From the NCBI RefSeq assembly GCF_019303495.1, contig NZ_JAEVFI010000014.1, positions 1-64,000 of the forward strand: 64,000 nucleotides of DNA, read 5' to 3'. The notes beneath the pieces are model-generated. The model saw only the letters and a list, made by a program, of their open reading frames with translations, had not been told where the DNA came from and did no database searches. Of this stretch, positions 43,201 to 55,584 are shown in pieces. A program made the position numbers and the translations under genes. The stretch's first letter is position 1, and every line of letters starts with the position of its first letter. This stretch comes from Streptomyces sp. JJ66. Its GTDB lineage: Bacteria > Actinomycetota > Actinomycetes > Streptomycetales > Streptomycetaceae.

Positions 43201-44229
43201 CTACGCGCTGGAGCCGACGGCGGGGCGGGACGCGGCGGCGGGCTGGGCGGGGTTTTGCGCGGCGGGCGCCTCCCCGGGGCCGGGGAGCACCGGCGGGGCG
43301 CCGCGCTCGCGCAGGCCGAGCCACACCCGCAGCACCGCGATCCACACCAGCGTCGAGCCGAGCAGGTGGATGCCGACCAGGACCTCGGGCACGTCGGTGA
43401 GGTACTGGGCGTAGCCGACGACGATCTGCGAGGCCAGCACGATCAGCAGGTCCCGCACCCGGGAGCGCGGCCGGGCCGGGGCGTCCACCGCGCGCAGGGC
43501 AGCCCACAGGGCGACGGTCAGGGCGACGACGAGCCAGGCCGAGGCGGCGTGCACCCGGGTGATCGTCTCCCAGGCGACGAACTCCATGCGCGGCACCTCG
43601 CTGCTGTCCCCGGCGTGCGGCCCGGCGCCGGTGACCACGGTGCCGACGACGATCAGCACCACCGTCGCCGCCAGCAGCGCGCCACCGAGCTGACGCACCC
43701 GGGTTCCCACCAGCGGGCGGGGGGCCTCGTCCCCCTCGCGGGCGCGCAGCCAGGTGAGGGTGGTGACGGTGAGCAGTGCCGTGGCCAGCAGGAAGTGCCC
43801 GGCGACGGTGTAGGGGTTCAGCTTCAGCAGCACCGTGACGCCGCCCATGAGGGCGTTGGCCACCACGATCCAGAACTGCGTCCAGGCCAGCCGGGTCAGC
43901 CCGGGGCGGCGCGGCTTCGCGCTGCGGGCGGCGACGATGGCCCAGCCGACCGCCGCGCACAGCACGTACGTCAGCATGCGGTTGCCGAACTCGATGGCAC
44001 CGTGCAGGCCCATCTCGGGGGTGGCGAAGAGGCTGTCGCCGGTGCACTTGGGCCAGGTGTCGCAGCCCAGCCCGGAGCCGGTCAGCCGCACCGCGCCGCC
44101 GGTGACGACGATGAGCACGCTCATGAGCACGGCGGACAGGGTGGCGCGCTCCAGGACCCGCTGCGTGGGGGTCCAGCGGGCGGCGACGTACGCGAGGGGG
44201 TTACGCGCGGCTTCGAGCAGTTTGGGCAC
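43201..44229 (-). CDS. ctaA: Haem A synthase
   Basis: 342-aa COX15/CtaA family protein with about eight membrane helices in two four-helix halves. It oxidises the C8 methyl of haem O to formyl. Haem-binding histidine segments are seen in MGLHGAIEFGNRM, VAGHFLLATALL, ITRVHAASAWLVV and LVGIHLLGSTLVW. The Cys pair expected between helices is seen in GCDTWPKC. The protein ends in an Ala/Pro-rich tail. Works after CtaB. Confidence 0.92.
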   Translation of the reverse strand: MPKLLEAARNPLAYVAARWTPTQRVLERATLSAVLMSVLIVVTGGAVRLTGSGLGCDTWPKCTGDSLFATPEMGLHGAIEFGNRMLTYVLCAAVGWAIVAARSAKPRRPGLTRLAWTQFWIVVANALMGGVTVLLKLNPYTVAGHFLLATALLTVTTLTWLRAREGDEAPRPLVGTRVRQLGGALLAATVVLIVVGTVVTGAGPHAGDSSEVPRMEFVAWETITRVHAASAWLVVALTVALWAALRAVDAPARPRSRVRDLLIVLASQIVVGYAQYLTDVPEVLVGIHLLGSTLVWIAVLRVWLGLRERGAPPVLPGPGEAPAAQNPAQPAAASRPAVGSSA

Positions 44230-44278
44230 CCGACCATGGTAGGCGCAGGCTTGTGCACCCGTTCACGAGGGGGTGGGC

Positions 44279-44315
44279 GGCGCGGGCCGGTATGGGGCAC
44301 GTACCGGCCCGCGCC
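44279..44315 (-). terminator. Strong terminator downstream of pgi
   Basis: Perfect 14-bp stem GGCGCGGGCCGGTA / TACCGGCCCGCGCC with a 9-nt loop, starting 15 nt after the pgi stop on the - strand and ahead of the ctaA start. Confidence 0.8.
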
Positions 44316-44330
44316 GTCCTGGCCGGGGCG

Positions 44331-45971
44331 TCAGCGACCGCGCAGCTCGCGGTAGCGGGCGACCAGGGCGGACGTCGAGCCGTCCAGCCCGGGCACCTCG
44401 GCGCCTGCGGTCAGGGCGGGCTCGACCCGCTTGGCGAGCACCTTGCCCAGCTCGACACCCCACTGGTCGAAGGAGTCGATGCCCCAGACCGCGCCCTGGA
44501 CGAACACCTTGTGCTCGTACAGCGCGACCAGCTGGCCCAGCACGGACGGGGTGAGGGCGGAGGCGAGGATCGTCGTCGTCGGGCGGTCGCCGGGGAACGT
44601 GCGGTGCGGCACCTGCTCCTCGGGAACGCCCTCGGCGCGCACCTCCCCGGCCGTCTTGCCGAACGCCAGCGCCTGGCCCTGGGCGAAGAGGTTCGCCATC
44701 AGCAGGTCGTGCTGCGCGCGCAGCGGACCCAGCTCGGCGACGGGCTCGGCGAAGCCGATGAGGTCGGCCGGGACGAGCTTGGTGCCCTGGTGCAGCAACT
44801 GGTAGTAGGCGTGCTGCCCGTTGGTGCCGGGGGTGCCCCAGACGACCGGGCCCGTCTGCCAGTGGACCGGGCGGCCCGCACGGTCCACGGACTTGCCGTT
44901 GGACTCCATGTCCAGCTGCTGGAGGTAGGCGGTGAACTTCGCCAGGTAGTGCGAGTACGGCAGCACGGCGTGCGCCTGCGCGTCGTGGAAGCCGCCGTAC
45001 CAGACGCCGAGCAGGCCGAGCAGCAGCGGCGCGTTGGCCTCGGCGGGCGCGGTGCGGAAGTGCTCGTCCATGAGGTGGAAGCCGTCGAGCATCTCGCGGA
45101 ACCGCTCCGGGCCGATGGCCACCATCAGCGACAGGCCGATGGCCGAGTCGTAGGAGTAGCGGCCGCCGACCCAGTCCCAGAACTCGAACATGTTGGCGGT
45201 GTCGATGCCGAACTTCGCCACCTCACCGGCGTTGGTGGAGACGGCGACGAAGTGCCGGGCCACGGCCTCCTCGCCGGCGCCCAGACCGTCCAGCAGCCAG
45301 GTGCGCGCGGCGTGGGCGTTGGTGATCGTCTCGATGGTGGTGAACGTCTTGGAGGCGACGACGAACAGCGTCTCGGCCGGGTCCAGGCCGCGCACCGCCT
45401 CGTGCAGGTCGGCGCCGTCAACGTTGGAGACGAAGCGGAAGTCCAGGTCCCGCTGGGTGTAGGGGCGCAGCACCTCGTAGGCCATGGCGGGCCCCAGGTC
45501 CGAGCCGCCGATGCCGATGTTGACCACGGTGCGGATGCGGCGGCCGGTGTGGCCGGTCCACGCGCCGGAGCGGACCTGCTCGGCGAAGTGGGCCATCTGG
45601 TCCAGCACGGCGTGCACCGCCGGGACGACGTTCTCCCCGTCCACCTCGATGACCGCGTCCCGGGGGGCGCGCAGGGCGACGTGCAAGGCGGCGCGGTTCT
45701 CGGTGACGTTGATCTTCTCGCCCCGGAACATGGCGTCGCGCAGCGCGGCGACCCCGGTGGCGTCCGCGAGGGCGCGCAGCAGGGCCAGCGTCTCGTCGGT
45801 GACCAGGTGCTTGCTGTAGTCCAGATACAGGTCGCCGGCCTCGACGCGGAAGCGCTCCGGGCGCGCCGGGTCGGCGTCGAACAGGCCGCGCAGGTGGAGT
45901 GTGCCGGTCTGCTTGCGGTGTTCCGCGAGTGCGGCCCACTGAGGCAGCCGGTCCAGACGTTCGCCGTTCAT
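44331..45971 (-). CDS. pgi: Glucose-6-phosphate isomerase
   Basis: 546-aa PGI, interconverts glucose-6-phosphate and fructose-6-phosphate. Signatures: [33 protein letters not shown] and [23 protein letters not shown] 45971 ([21 protein letters not shown]) fits the family; the frame extends upstream into the rbpA region without resemblance to PGI. It links the pentose phosphate genes with lower glycolysis encoded nearby. Confidence 0.95.
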   Translation of the reverse strand: MNGERLDRLPQWAALAEHRKQTGTLHLRGLFDADPARPERFRVEAGDLYLDYSKHLVTDETLALLRALADATGVAALRDAMFRGEKINVTENRAALHVALRAPRDAVIEVDGENVVPAVHAVLDQMAHFAEQVRSGAWTGHTGRRIRTVVNIGIGGSDLGPAMAYEVLRPYTQRDLDFRFVSNVDGADLHEAVRGLDPAETLFVVASKTFTTIETITNAHAARTWLLDGLGAGEEAVARHFVAVSTNAGEVAKFGIDTANMFEFWDWVGGRYSYDSAIGLSLMVAIGPERFREMLDGFHLMDEHFRTAPAEANAPLLLGLLGVWYGGFHDAQAHAVLPYSHYLAKFTAYLQQLDMESNGKSVDRAGRPVHWQTGPVVWGTPGTNGQHAYYQLLHQGTKLVPADLIGFAEPVAELGPLRAQHDLLMANLFAQGQALAFGKTAGEVRAEGVPEEQVPHRTFPGDRPTTTILASALTPSVLGQLVALYEHKVFVQGAVWGIDSFDQWGVELGKVLAKRVEPALTAGAEVPGLDGSTSALVARYRELRGR

Positions 45972-46080
45972 GTGGTGAATGCCCCTCGTGATCGTCGTTC
46001 CCCGCCGTGACGACTCTATGGGGCGCCCCGCACGAGGTTCACCTCCGACCCTCCCGCCGGGGGCTCCCACGGGGAAGGGG

Positions 46081-46416
46081 CTACAGCTCGCCGCGCAGCT
46101 TGGCGAGCGCTTCGGCGAGGATCGCTTCGCCGTCGGCGTCGCTGCGGCGCTCCCGTACGTACGCCAGGTGCGTCTTGTACGGCTCCGTGCGGGGCGGGGC
46201 CGGCGGGTTGTCCTGGTCCTGCCCGGCGGGGAATCCGCACCGGGGGCAGTCCCACGTGTCGGGTACCTGTGCGTCGCTGGCGAAGCTCGGCTGCGTCTCG
46301 TGCCCGCCCGCACACCAGAAGGAGACGCGCAGGCGGGGCGCGGATTCGCCGCGCTCGGCCTCGCCCATCGGCCCGGCACCCACCCGGCTGCCCCGGATCG
46401 CGTTGCCACCTGCCAC
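46081..46416 (-). CDS. RbpA-family RNA polymerase-binding protein
   Basis: 111 aa from GTG 46416, chosen because GGCAGGAG precedes it and the protein then starts [24 protein letters not shown] as its relatives do. Zinc-type cysteines are in [11 protein letters not shown] and [11 protein letters not shown]; the C-terminal sigma-interaction helix is [36 protein letters not shown]. RbpA proteins bind RNA polymerase and the principal sigma factor and stabilise open complexes. The sequence differs from classical S. coelicolor RbpA (start MSERALRGTRL), so this is probably the paralogue. Confidence 0.82.
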   Translation of the reverse strand: MAGGNAIRGSRVGAGPMGEAERGESAPRLRVSFWCAGGHETQPSFASDAQVPDTWDCPRCGFPAGQDQDNPPAPPRTEPYKTHLAYVRERRSDADGEAILAEALAKLRGEL

Positions 46417-46469
46417 GGTAGTCACTCCTGCCTCACGCGTGCTGCGAGTCATCCCCGTTGATGTAGGGC

Positions 46470-46499
46470 CCAACGCGCGTCCCCTGGCGGGAGTTACCC
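46470..46499 (-). promoter_or_regulatory. Possible SigR-like promoter of the rbpA paralogue
   Basis: On the - strand GGGTAA, 18 bp, CGTTGG. The oxidative-stress sigma factor SigR uses roughly GGGAAT-N18-GTT. Spacing and the GTT fit; the -35 differs in two positions. It ends 54 nt before the GTG start. Tentative. Confidence 0.3.
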
Positions 46500-46578
46500 T
46501 CCGGGCGGAACGCGGTCCTCATGATAGGCAGCAAGCGGCCACCCCTGTCAGTACCGCGTCAGCACCGGGCAGGGAGGT

Positions 46579-46809
46579 TCAGGACTTGATCATGATCCCG
46601 AGGGCCACGATCACCGCGAACCAGATGAGGCCGACGACGACCGTGATCCGGTCCAGATTGCGCTCGGCGACCGAGGAGCCGCCGACCGAGGACTGCATGC
46701 CGCCACCGAACATGTCGGACAGACCGCCGCCCTTGCCCTTGTGCATCAGGACCAGCAGCAGCAGCAGACCGCTGAAGATGATCAGGGCGATCGTCAGACC
46801 CAGTTCCAC
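46579..46809 (-). CDS. secG: Protein translocase subunit SecG
   Basis: 76 aa with two membrane helices (LGLTIALIIFSGLLLLLVLMHKG and ITVVVGLIWFAVIVALGIM) and the SecG loop KGGGLSDMFGGGMQSSVGGSSVAERNLDR. Part of the SecYEG channel. GTG start. Its place downstream of tpiA is the usual actinobacterial arrangement. Confidence 0.95.
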   Translation of the reverse strand: MELGLTIALIIFSGLLLLLVLMHKGKGGGLSDMFGGGMQSSVGGSSVAERNLDRITVVVGLIWFAVIVALGIMIKS

Positions 46810-46822
46810 GGTTGACCAACTT

Positions 46823-46855
46823 TCGGGCTTTCGGGCTTTTCGGGCTATCGGGCTT
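46823..46855 (-). repeat. Four tandem TCGGGCTT octamers upstream of secG
   Basis: Copies at 46823-46830, 46831-46838, 46840-46847 (last base A) and 46848-46855, with one extra T between the second and third. On the - strand the unit reads AAGCCCGA. They begin 14 nt before the secG start codon and would be in its leader. Confidence 0.8.
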
Positions 46856-46894
46856 CACCACAACGGACGGTGAGGGACACAGCCTACGACGGGA

Positions 46895-46947
46895 GCGGCC
46901 CGCCAGCCCAGCCCGGCCACCTGGGCCGGTACCGGGCGGCGGGCCGC
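46895..46947 (-). terminator. Two-part stem-loop between tpiA and secG
   Basis: Outer arms GCGGCCCGCC (46895-46904) and GGCGGGCCGC (46938-46947); inner stem CCGGCC-N5-GGCCGG (46913-46929). It begins 11 nt after the tpiA stop on the - strand. Likely a full or partial terminator separating pgk-tpiA from secG. Confidence 0.65.
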
Positions 46948-46957
46948 ACGCCGGGCC

Positions 46958-47730
<773 letters not shown>

Positions 47731-47734
<4 letters not shown>

Positions 47735-48951
47735 GCGGTGCGATCCTCCAGTGCGGCGAGGCCGGGCAGCGTCTTGCCTTCGAGGTATTCGAGGCTCGCG
47801 CCGCCGCCGGTCGAGATGTGGCCGAAAGCGTTCTCGTCGAAGCCCAGGATGCGCACGGCCGCGGCGCTGTCCCCACCGCCGACGACGGTGAAGGCCGGGC
47901 TGTCGAGCAGGGCGCGGGCAAGCGCGCGGGTGCCTTCGGCGTAGTCGGGATGTTCGAAGACGCCCATGGGCCCGTTCCAGAACACGGTGGCCGCGTCCGC
48001 GAGCTTCGCGGCGTACAGCTTGCGCGTCTCGGGCCCGAGGTCCAGGCCCTCCAGCTCGCCGGGGATGGCGTCGGCGGCGACGGTCACCGGGTGGGCGGGG
48101 GCCTTCGTCTTCAGATCGGGGAAGCCGTCGGCGGCCAGGACATCGACGGGGAGGACGAACTCCACGCCGCGCTCGGCGGCCCGCTCCAGGTAGCCGCGCA
48201 CGGCCGGGACCTGGTCCTCCTGGAGCAGCGACTTGCCGACGTCGTGGCCCTGCGCCTTCAGGAAGGTGTAGGCCATGCCGCCGCCGACGAGGATGCGGTC
48301 GGCCTTCTCCAGCAGGTGCTCGATCACGCCGAGCTTGTCGGAGACCTTCGCGCCGCCGAGCACGACGACGTAGGGGCGCCCCACGTCCTCCGTCAGCTTC
48401 TTCAGCACACCGACCTCGGTGGCGATCAGGCCGCCCGCGGCGTGCGGGAGCCGCGCCGGGAGGTCGTAGACGGAGGCGTGCTGACGGTGTACGGCGCCGA
48501 AGCCGTCCCCGACGTAGGCGTCCGCGAGCGCGGCCAGCTCGTCCGCGAAGGCGGCGCGCTCGGCGTCGTCCTTGCTGGTCTCGCCCGGGTTGAAGCGCAG
48601 GTTCTCCAGCAGCGTGACCCCGCCGTCGCCCAGGGAGGCGACGGTGGCCTTCGCGCTGTCCCCCACCGTGTCCGCCGCGAACGCGACGTCCTGCCCCAGC
48701 AGCTCACCCAGGCGCCGGGCGACCGGGGCGAGCGAGTACCGCGGGTCCGGCGCGCCCTGCGGGCGGCCGAGGTGCGAGGCGACGACCACGCGCGCACCGG
48801 CGTCGGCGAGGCGCTTGATCGTCGGGACGGCGGCCCGGATGCGGCCGTCGTCGGTGATGGTGTCCCCGTCGAGCGGGACGTTCAGATCGGCGCGGACCAA
48901 GACCCGCTTGCCGGTGACGCCGTCCGCGACGAGTTCGTCGATCGTCTTCAT
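47731..48951 (-). CDS. pgk: Phosphoglycerate kinase
   Basis: 406-aa PGK, ATP-forming step of lower glycolysis. Seen: [57 protein letters not shown], and [10 protein letters not shown] near the C-terminus. Soluble. 128 bp after gap with a hairpin between. Confidence 0.97.
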
Positions 48952-48994
48952 GGTGGTGGATTCGGCTCCTTGAGATCAGCCCTGCGACAGGGTG

Positions 48995-49034
48995 CGAGGC
49001 CCGCACGGCGCGCCGGTGCGCCGCCCGGGCCTCG
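48995..49034 (-). terminator. Nested hairpin between gap and pgk
   Basis: Outer arms CGAGGCCCG and CGGGCCTCG (9 bp) enclose CGGCGC-N6-GCGCCG (6 bp). It may attenuate or process the gap-pgk message, allowing more gap than pgk expression. Confidence 0.6.
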
Positions 49035-49079
49035 TCCCGGTCACTTCTCGGTGCCCTGCGGACCGCGGGCCACGGTCAG

Positions 49080-50388
<1,309 letters not shown>

Positions 50389-51366
50389 TCAGCCCACCAT
50401 CTCCTCGGTCAGTGTGGCCTCCGTGCCGGGGATGCCGAGGTCACTGGCGCGCTTGTCAGCCATCGCCAGCAGGCGGCGGATGCGGCCCGCCACCGCGTCC
50501 TTCGTCAGCGGCGGGTCGGCGAGCGCGCCCAGCTCCTCCAGCGACGCCTGCTTGTGCTCCATGCGCAGCCGCCCGGCCGCGGCCAGGTGCTCGGGAACGT
50601 CGTCGGCGAGGATCTCCAGCGCCCGCTGCACCCGCGCCCCGGCGGCCACCGCGGCGCGCGCCGAGCGGCGCAGGTTCGCGTCGTCGAAGTTGGCCAGCCG
50701 GTTCGCCGTCGCCCGCACCTCGCGGCGCATGCGGCGCTCCTCCCAGGCGAGCACCGACTCGTGCGCACCCAGCCGCGTCAACAGCGCGCCGATCGCGTCA
50801 CCGTCCCGGACGACGACGCGGTCCACGCCGCGCACCTCGCGGGCCTTGGCCGGGATCTGGAGCCGCCGTGCCGCGCCGACGAGCGCGAGCGCCGCCTCGG
50901 GGCCCGGGCAGGTGACCTCCAGCGAGGAGGAGCGGCCCGGTTCGGTGAGCGAGCCGTGCGCGAGGAAGGCACCGCGCCAGGCGGCTTCCGCGTCGCACGT
51001 GGCGCCGGAGACGACCTGCGGGGGCAGTCCGCGGATCGGGCGGCCGCGCCCGTCCACCAGCCCGGTCTGCCGGGCGAGCTGGTCCCCGCCCGCGACCACC
51101 CGCACGACGTAGCGGCTGCCGCGCCGCAGCCCGCCGGGGGCCATCACCACCAGGTCGGACGAATGGCCGAAGATCTCCAGGATGTCCTTGCGCAGGCGGC
51201 GCGCCGCGATGCCGGTGTCCAGCTCGGCCTCGATGACGATGCGCCCGCTGACCAGGTGCAGCCCGCCGGCGAACCGCAGGATGGAGGAGACCTCCGACTT
51301 CCGGCAGCAGGTCCGCGTCACGGGAAGCCGCGAGATCTCGTCCTTCACCGCTGCCGTCATCGCCAT
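50389..51366 (-). CDS. whiA: Developmental regulator WhiA
   Basis: 325-aa sporulation regulator with an N-terminal LAGLIDADG-endonuclease-like fold ([38 protein letters not shown]) and a C-terminal helix-turn-helix ([37 protein letters not shown] in spirit). With WhiB it controls aerial hyphal septation genes such as ftsZ. The C-terminus is a few residues shorter than in S. coelicolor as I remember it. The start overlaps the yvcK stop by 10 bp. Confidence 0.95.
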   Translation of the reverse strand: MAMTAAVKDEISRLPVTRTCCRKSEVSSILRFAGGLHLVSGRIVIEAELDTGIAARRLRKDILEIFGHSSDLVVMAPGGLRRGSRYVVRVVAGGDQLARQTGLVDGRGRPIRGLPPQVVSGATCDAEAAWRGAFLAHGSLTEPGRSSSLEVTCPGPEAALALVGAARRLQIPAKAREVRGVDRVVVRDGDAIGALLTRLGAHESVLAWEERRMRREVRATANRLANFDDANLRRSARAAVAAGARVQRALEILADDVPEHLAAAGRLRMEHKQASLEELGALADPPLTKDAVAGRIRRLLAMADKRASDLGIPGTEATLTEEMVG

Positions 51367-52382
51367 GGGCCGATCCTTCCATGCATCCGGAAAATACGGT
51401 CGTACGCGGCGGCCAGCCGTACCGGGTCGTGGCGCGCGGTCTGACCGGGCGCGGCAACCCGCGCCAGTTCCACCGTGCCGCCCAGCCGCTCGGCGGCCTC
51501 GCGCAGACTCTGCTGGTCGGGCACAGCATCCTCGTCCGCCAGCACGACGTCGAAGGTGAGTTTAGGGGCGTGTCGGGCCAAAACCTCCACATGACGCTGC
51601 GGGGAAAAACCGGCTGTTTCCCCCGGCTGCGGGGCGAGGTTCAGCGAGAGCACCTTGCGCGCCCGGGTCTCGGCCAGCGCCCCGAGCAGTTCGGGGACCA
51701 GCAGATGGGGGATCACCGAGGAGAACCAGGAGCCGGGGCCGAGAACGACCCAGTCGGCGTCCAGCACCGCTTCGACCACCTCGGGCACCGCCGGCGGGTC
51801 GGTGGGCACCAGGCGCACTTCCCGCACCTCGCCCGGGGTGAGCGCGACGGTGGCCTGGCCGACGACGGTGGTGACGCGGTCGGGCAGCGCCGGGTCGTGC
51901 CCGCGCACCTGGGCCTGGAGCTGGAGCGGGACGGCGGACATGGGCAGCACGCGGCCCTGCGCGCCGAGCAGCTTGCCCACGAGGTCGAGGGCGGCGACGT
52001 GGTTGCCCAGCTGCTCCCACAGCGCGACGATCAGCAGGTTGCCGACGGCGTGACCGCGCAGTTCGCCCTCTCCGGCGAACCGGTGCTGCACGACGCGGGC
52101 CCAAGTCTGCCCCCACTCGTCGTCCCCGCACAGCGCGGCCAGCGCCTTGCGCAGGTCTCCGGGCGGCAGCACGTCGAGTTCGGCGCGCAGCCGCCCGCTG
52201 GAGCCGCCGTCGTCGGCGACGGTGACGACGGCGGTGAGGTCGCCGGTGATGCGGCGCAGCGCGGTGAGCGAGGCGGACAGGCCCATGCCGCCGCCCAGCG
52301 CCACCACCTTGGGCTGGCCCTTGCTCCCCGGGAGCAGCCTGCGGCGGCGCAGGCGCAGGGAACGGCCGGCGACCGAGCTCAT
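51357..52382 (-). CDS. yvcK: YvcK/CofD-like UDP-GlcNAc-binding protein
   Basis: 341-aa YvcK-family protein: [48 protein letters not shown] and [19 protein letters not shown]. Relatives bind UDP-sugars and are needed for cell-wall homeostasis on gluconeogenic carbon. Conserved rapZ-yvcK-whiA order, 4-bp overlap with rapZ. Confidence 0.93.
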   Translation of the reverse strand: MSSVAGRSLRLRRRRLLPGSKGQPKVVALGGGMGLSASLTALRRITGDLTAVVTVADDGGSSGRLRAELDVLPPGDLRKALAALCGDDEWGQTWARVVQHRFAGEGELRGHAVGNLLIVALWEQLGNHVAALDLVGKLLGAQGRVLPMSAVPLQLQAQVRGHDPALPDRVTTVVGQATVALTPGEVREVRLVPTDPPAVPEVVEAVLDADWVVLGPGSWFSSVIPHLLVPELLGALAETRARKVLSLNLAPQPGETAGFSPQRHVEVLARHAPKLTFDVVLADEDAVPDQQSLREAAERLGGTVELARVAAPGQTARHDPVRLAAAYDRIFRMHGRIGPWR

Positions 52383-53365
52383 TCGCGTCCCATGTCCCGG
52401 TGGACGACGACGGTCTCCACGCCCTCCGCCGACAGCCTGCGGCCCAGCCGCTCGCTCATGGCGACGCTGCGGTGCTTGCCGCCGGTGCAGCCGATGGCGA
52501 TGGTGACGTAGCGCTTGCCCTCGCGCCGGTATCCGGCGGCCACGAGCTGGAGGAGTTCGGCGTAGCGGTCAAGGAACTCCTTGGCCCCGGGCTGGTCGAA
52601 GACGTAGTCGGCCACCTCGGGGCTGGTGCCGGTGAAGGGGCGCAGCTCGGGCACCCAGTGCGGGTTGGGCAGGAAGCGGCAGTCGGCGACCAGGTCGGCG
52701 TCCACCGGCAGGCCGTACTTGTAGCCGAAGGACATCACCGTGGCCCGCAGCTCGGGTTCCTCGTCCCCGGCGAACTGGGCGTCCATCTTGGCGCGCAGTT
52801 CGTGCACGTTGAGGCTGGAGGTGTCGATCACCAGGTCGGCGTCGCCGCGCAGCTCGCGCAACAGGTCGCGCTCGGCGGCGATGCCGTCCACGATGCGGCC
52901 GTCGCCCTGCAGCGGGTGCGGGCGGCGCACCGACTCGAAACGGCGCACCAGCGCGTCGTCGGACGCCTCCAGGAAGACGGTGCGCCGGGTGACGCGCTTG
53001 GCCTCCAGGTCGGCCAGCGACTCCTTGAGGTTTTCGAAGAAGCGGCGCCCGCGGACGTCCACGACGACGGCGATGCGGGCGACGTTGCCCTGCGAGCGGG
53101 CGCCGAGGTCCACCATGGTGGAGATCAGGGCGGGCGGCAGGTTGTCCACGACGAACCAGCCGAGGTCTTCCAGGCACTTGGCGGCGGTGCTGCGGCCCGC
53201 GCCGGACATGCCGGAGATGATCACCAGCTCGGGGATCGTCACCTTCTCGGCGCCGTTGCCCTCGGCTGCCGGCGTGGCCGTGTTCACCTGTGCTCCCGTG
53301 TCGTCGCTGGGTCCCGCGGGTGTGGCCTGCGGGGTGCTGCTGGTTCTGTTCCGGTGCTCGCTCAT
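52379..53365 (-). CDS. rapZ: RapZ-family RNase adapter / nucleotide-binding protein
   Basis: 328 aa from ATG 53365 ([11 protein letters not shown]), chosen for GGGGGAG 7 nt upstream; a longer start overlapping uvrC is possible. Walker [10 protein letters not shown], then [15 protein letters not shown]; conserved [15 protein letters not shown]-terminal [22 protein letters not shown]. RapZ in E. coli guides small RNAs that control GlmS; in actinobacteria the role is not well known. The first roughly 40 residues are a Thr/Pro-rich lead. Confidence 0.92.
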   Translation of the reverse strand: MSEHRNRTSSTPQATPAGPSDDTGAQVNTATPAAEGNGAEKVTIPELVIISGMSGAGRSTAAKCLEDLGWFVVDNLPPALISTMVDLGARSQGNVARIAVVVDVRGRRFFENLKESLADLEAKRVTRRTVFLEASDDALVRRFESVRRPHPLQGDGRIVDGIAAERDLLRELRGDADLVIDTSSLNVHELRAKMDAQFAGDEEPELRATVMSFGYKYGLPVDADLVADCRFLPNPHWVPELRPFTGTSPEVADYVFDQPGAKEFLDRYAELLQLVAAGYRREGKRYVTIAIGCTGGKHRSVAMSERLGRRLSAEGVETVVVHRDMGRE

Positions 53366-53411
53366 CGGCTGCTCCCCCGGTGGTCGGTGCGATGCGTGCG
53401 CGTTGGCACGC

Positions 53412-55472
53412 CTACGGTCCATCATCGTCGATGATCTCGCCGGTGGTGGTGTTGACCGCCGGTACGCCGCGCTGCTGCCCGGCGAGCGCGGCGGCGACCG
53501 TCTCGGCGGTCCTGCGGCCGATGCCGGGCACCTCGCAGATCTGCTCGATGGTGGCCGTGCGCAGCCGCTTGACCGAACCGAAGTGCTTGACGAGGGCCTG
53601 CTTGCGGGTCTCGCCCAGGCCGGGTACCGCGTCCAGCGGACCGGCCTTCAGCGCGCGGGAGCGTTTGCCCCGCTGGTAGCGGATCGCGAACCGGTGGGCC
53701 TCGTCGCGCACCCGCTGGAGCAGGTAGAGCCCTTCGCTGCTGCGCGGCAGCACCACGGGGTCGTCGTCGCCGGGCAGCCACACCTCTTCCAGGCGTTTGG
53801 CCAGGCCGCAGACGGCGACGTCGTCGATGCCCAGTTCGTCCAGCGCGGCGCGGGCGGCGGCGACCTGGGGCTGCCCGCCGTCCACGACGACGAGCTGCGG
53901 CGGGTAGGCGAAGCGTTTGGGCCTGCCCTCGGGCGTGCGCGGTCCGCTCCGCACGGCGTTGCCCGCCGCGTCCAGCACCTCACCTTGCGCCTCGCCCTGC
54001 GCCGCGGGTGGCCCGGGCTCCTCGGTGCCGTTCCCCTCGCCGTCCTCGGGCACGGCCCACTCGCCCGTCTCCTGGCGTTCGGCCAGGTAGCGGCGGAAGC
54101 GGCGCCCCACGACCTCGCGCATGGCGCGCACGTCGTCCTGACCGGCGAAGGACTTGATCTGGAAACGGCGGTACTCGCTCTTGCGGGCGAGCCCGTCCTC
54201 GAAGACGACCATGGACGCCACCACGTCCTCGCCCTGGAGGTGGGAGACGTCGAAGCACTCGATGCGCAGCGGTACGGAGTCCAGGTCGAGCGCCTGGGCG
54301 ATCTCCTCCAGCGCGCGGGAGCGGGTGGTCAGGTCGGAGGCGCGCTTGGTCTTGTGCAGGGCGAGGGACTGCTGCGCGTTGCGCCGCACGGTCTCCATCA
54401 GCGCGCGCTTGTCGCCACGCTGGGGTATGCGCAGGCTGACGCGGGAGCCTCGGCGGGCGGTGAGCCACTGGCTGATGGGCTCCACCGGGTCGGGCAGCGC
54501 GGGGACGAGGACTTCCTTCGGCACGGCGTCGCCCTTCTCCTCCCCGTAGAGCTGCTGCAACGCGTGCTCGACGAGGTCGGCGCTGGAGACGGCCTCCACC
54601 TTGTCGGTGACCCAGCCGCGCTGGCCGCGCACCCGGCCGCCGCGCACGTGGAAGATCTGCACGGCGGCCTCCAGCTCGTCCTCCGCCAGCGCGATCAGGT
54701 CGGCGTCGGTGGCGTCGGTGAGGACGACGGCGTTCTTCTCCATGGCCCGCTTCAGCGCCCCGAGGTCGTCGCGCAGCCGGGCGGCCTTCTCGTACTCCAG
54801 CTCCTCGGCCGCTTCCCGCATGGCCGCTTCCAGCCGGCGCACGTGGGCGCCGGTGCGCCCGGCCATGAACTCGGCGAACTCCTCCGCCAGTTCGCGGTGG
54901 TCCTCGGGGCTGATGCGGCCGACGCAGGGCGCGGCGCACTTGTCGATGTAGCCCAGCAGGCAGGGGCGGCCGATCTGCGCGGAGCGCTTGAAGACACCAG
55001 CGGAGCAGGTGCGCACGGGGAAGACGCGCAGCAGCAGGTCCACGGTCTCGCGGATCGCCCAGGCGTGGCCGTAGGGGCCGAAGTAGCGCACGCCCTTCTT
55101 CTTGGCGCCGCGCATGACCTGCACCCGGGGGAACTCCTCGTTCATCGTCACGGCGAGGAACGGGTAGCTCTTGTCGTCCCGGTACTTGACGTTGAAGCGG
55201 GGGTCGAACTCCTTGATCCAGGTGTACTCCAGCTGGAGCGCCTCGACCTCGGTGCCGACGACCGTCCACTCCACGGAGGCCGCCGTCGTCACCATCGTGC
55301 GGGTGCGCGGGTGCAGCCCGGCCAGGTCCTGGAAGTAGGACGCCAGGCGCTGCCGCAGGCTCTTGGCCTTGCCGACGTAGATCACCCGGCGGTGCTCGTC
55401 GCGGAAGCGGTAGACGCCCGGCGAATCCGGGATCTGGCCCGGTTCGGGCCGGTAGCTGGACGGATCTGCCAT
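53412..55472 (-). CDS. uvrC: Excinuclease ABC subunit C
   Basis: 686-aa UvrC, makes both cuts in nucleotide excision repair. N-terminal GIY-YIG domain ([27 protein letters not shown]), UvrB-interacting region ([21 protein letters not shown]), the RNase H-like second nuclease ([38 protein letters not shown]) and C-terminal helix-hairpin-helix ([16 protein letters not shown]). An acidic low-complexity insert ([23 protein letters not shown]) lies inside the nuclease domain. ATG 55472 ([19 protein letters not shown]). Confidence 0.96.
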   Translation of the reverse strand: MADPSSYRPEPGQIPDSPGVYRFRDEHRRVIYVGKAKSLRQRLASYFQDLAGLHPRTRTMVTTAASVEWTVVGTEVEALQLEYTWIKEFDPRFNVKYRDDKSYPFLAVTMNEEFPRVQVMRGAKKKGVRYFGPYGHAWAIRETVDLLLRVFPVRTCSAGVFKRSAQIGRPCLLGYIDKCAAPCVGRISPEDHRELAEEFAEFMAGRTGAHVRRLEAAMREAAEELEYEKAARLRDDLGALKRAMEKNAVVLTDATDADLIALAEDELEAAVQIFHVRGGRVRGQRGWVTDKVEAVSSADLVEHALQQLYGEEKGDAVPKEVLVPALPDPVEPISQWLTARRGSRVSLRIPQRGDKRALMETVRRNAQQSLALHKTKRASDLTTRSRALEEIAQALDLDSVPLRIECFDVSHLQGEDVVASMVVFEDGLARKSEYRRFQIKSFAGQDDVRAMREVVGRRFRRYLAERQETGEWAVPEDGEGNGTEEPGPPAAQGEAQGEVLDAAGNAVRSGPRTPEGRPKRFAYPPQLVVVDGGQPQVAAARAALDELGIDDVAVCGLAKRLEEVWLPGDDDPVVLPRSSEGLYLLQRVRDEAHRFAIRYQRGKRSRALKAGPLDAVPGLGETRKQALVKHFGSVKRLRTATIEQICEVPGIGRRTAETVAAALAGQQRGVPAVNTTTGEIIDDDGP

Positions 55473-55560
55473 GTCGGACACCCTACGTGCGGGCGGGGAC
55501 AGTCCTCGGTGACGGTGTTGGGGAGGGGAGACGAGGGGAGGTGCCACCGTCCGCCGTGGG

Positions 55561-55579
55561 TCTCCCCGCGCCGGGGAGA
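55561..55579 (-). terminator. Hairpin after the MBL-fold gene
   Basis: TCTCCCCG-CGC-CGGGGAGA, 8 bp, 5 nt past the stop on the - strand, ahead of uvrC. Confidence 0.65.
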
Positions 55580-55584
55580 GGCCG

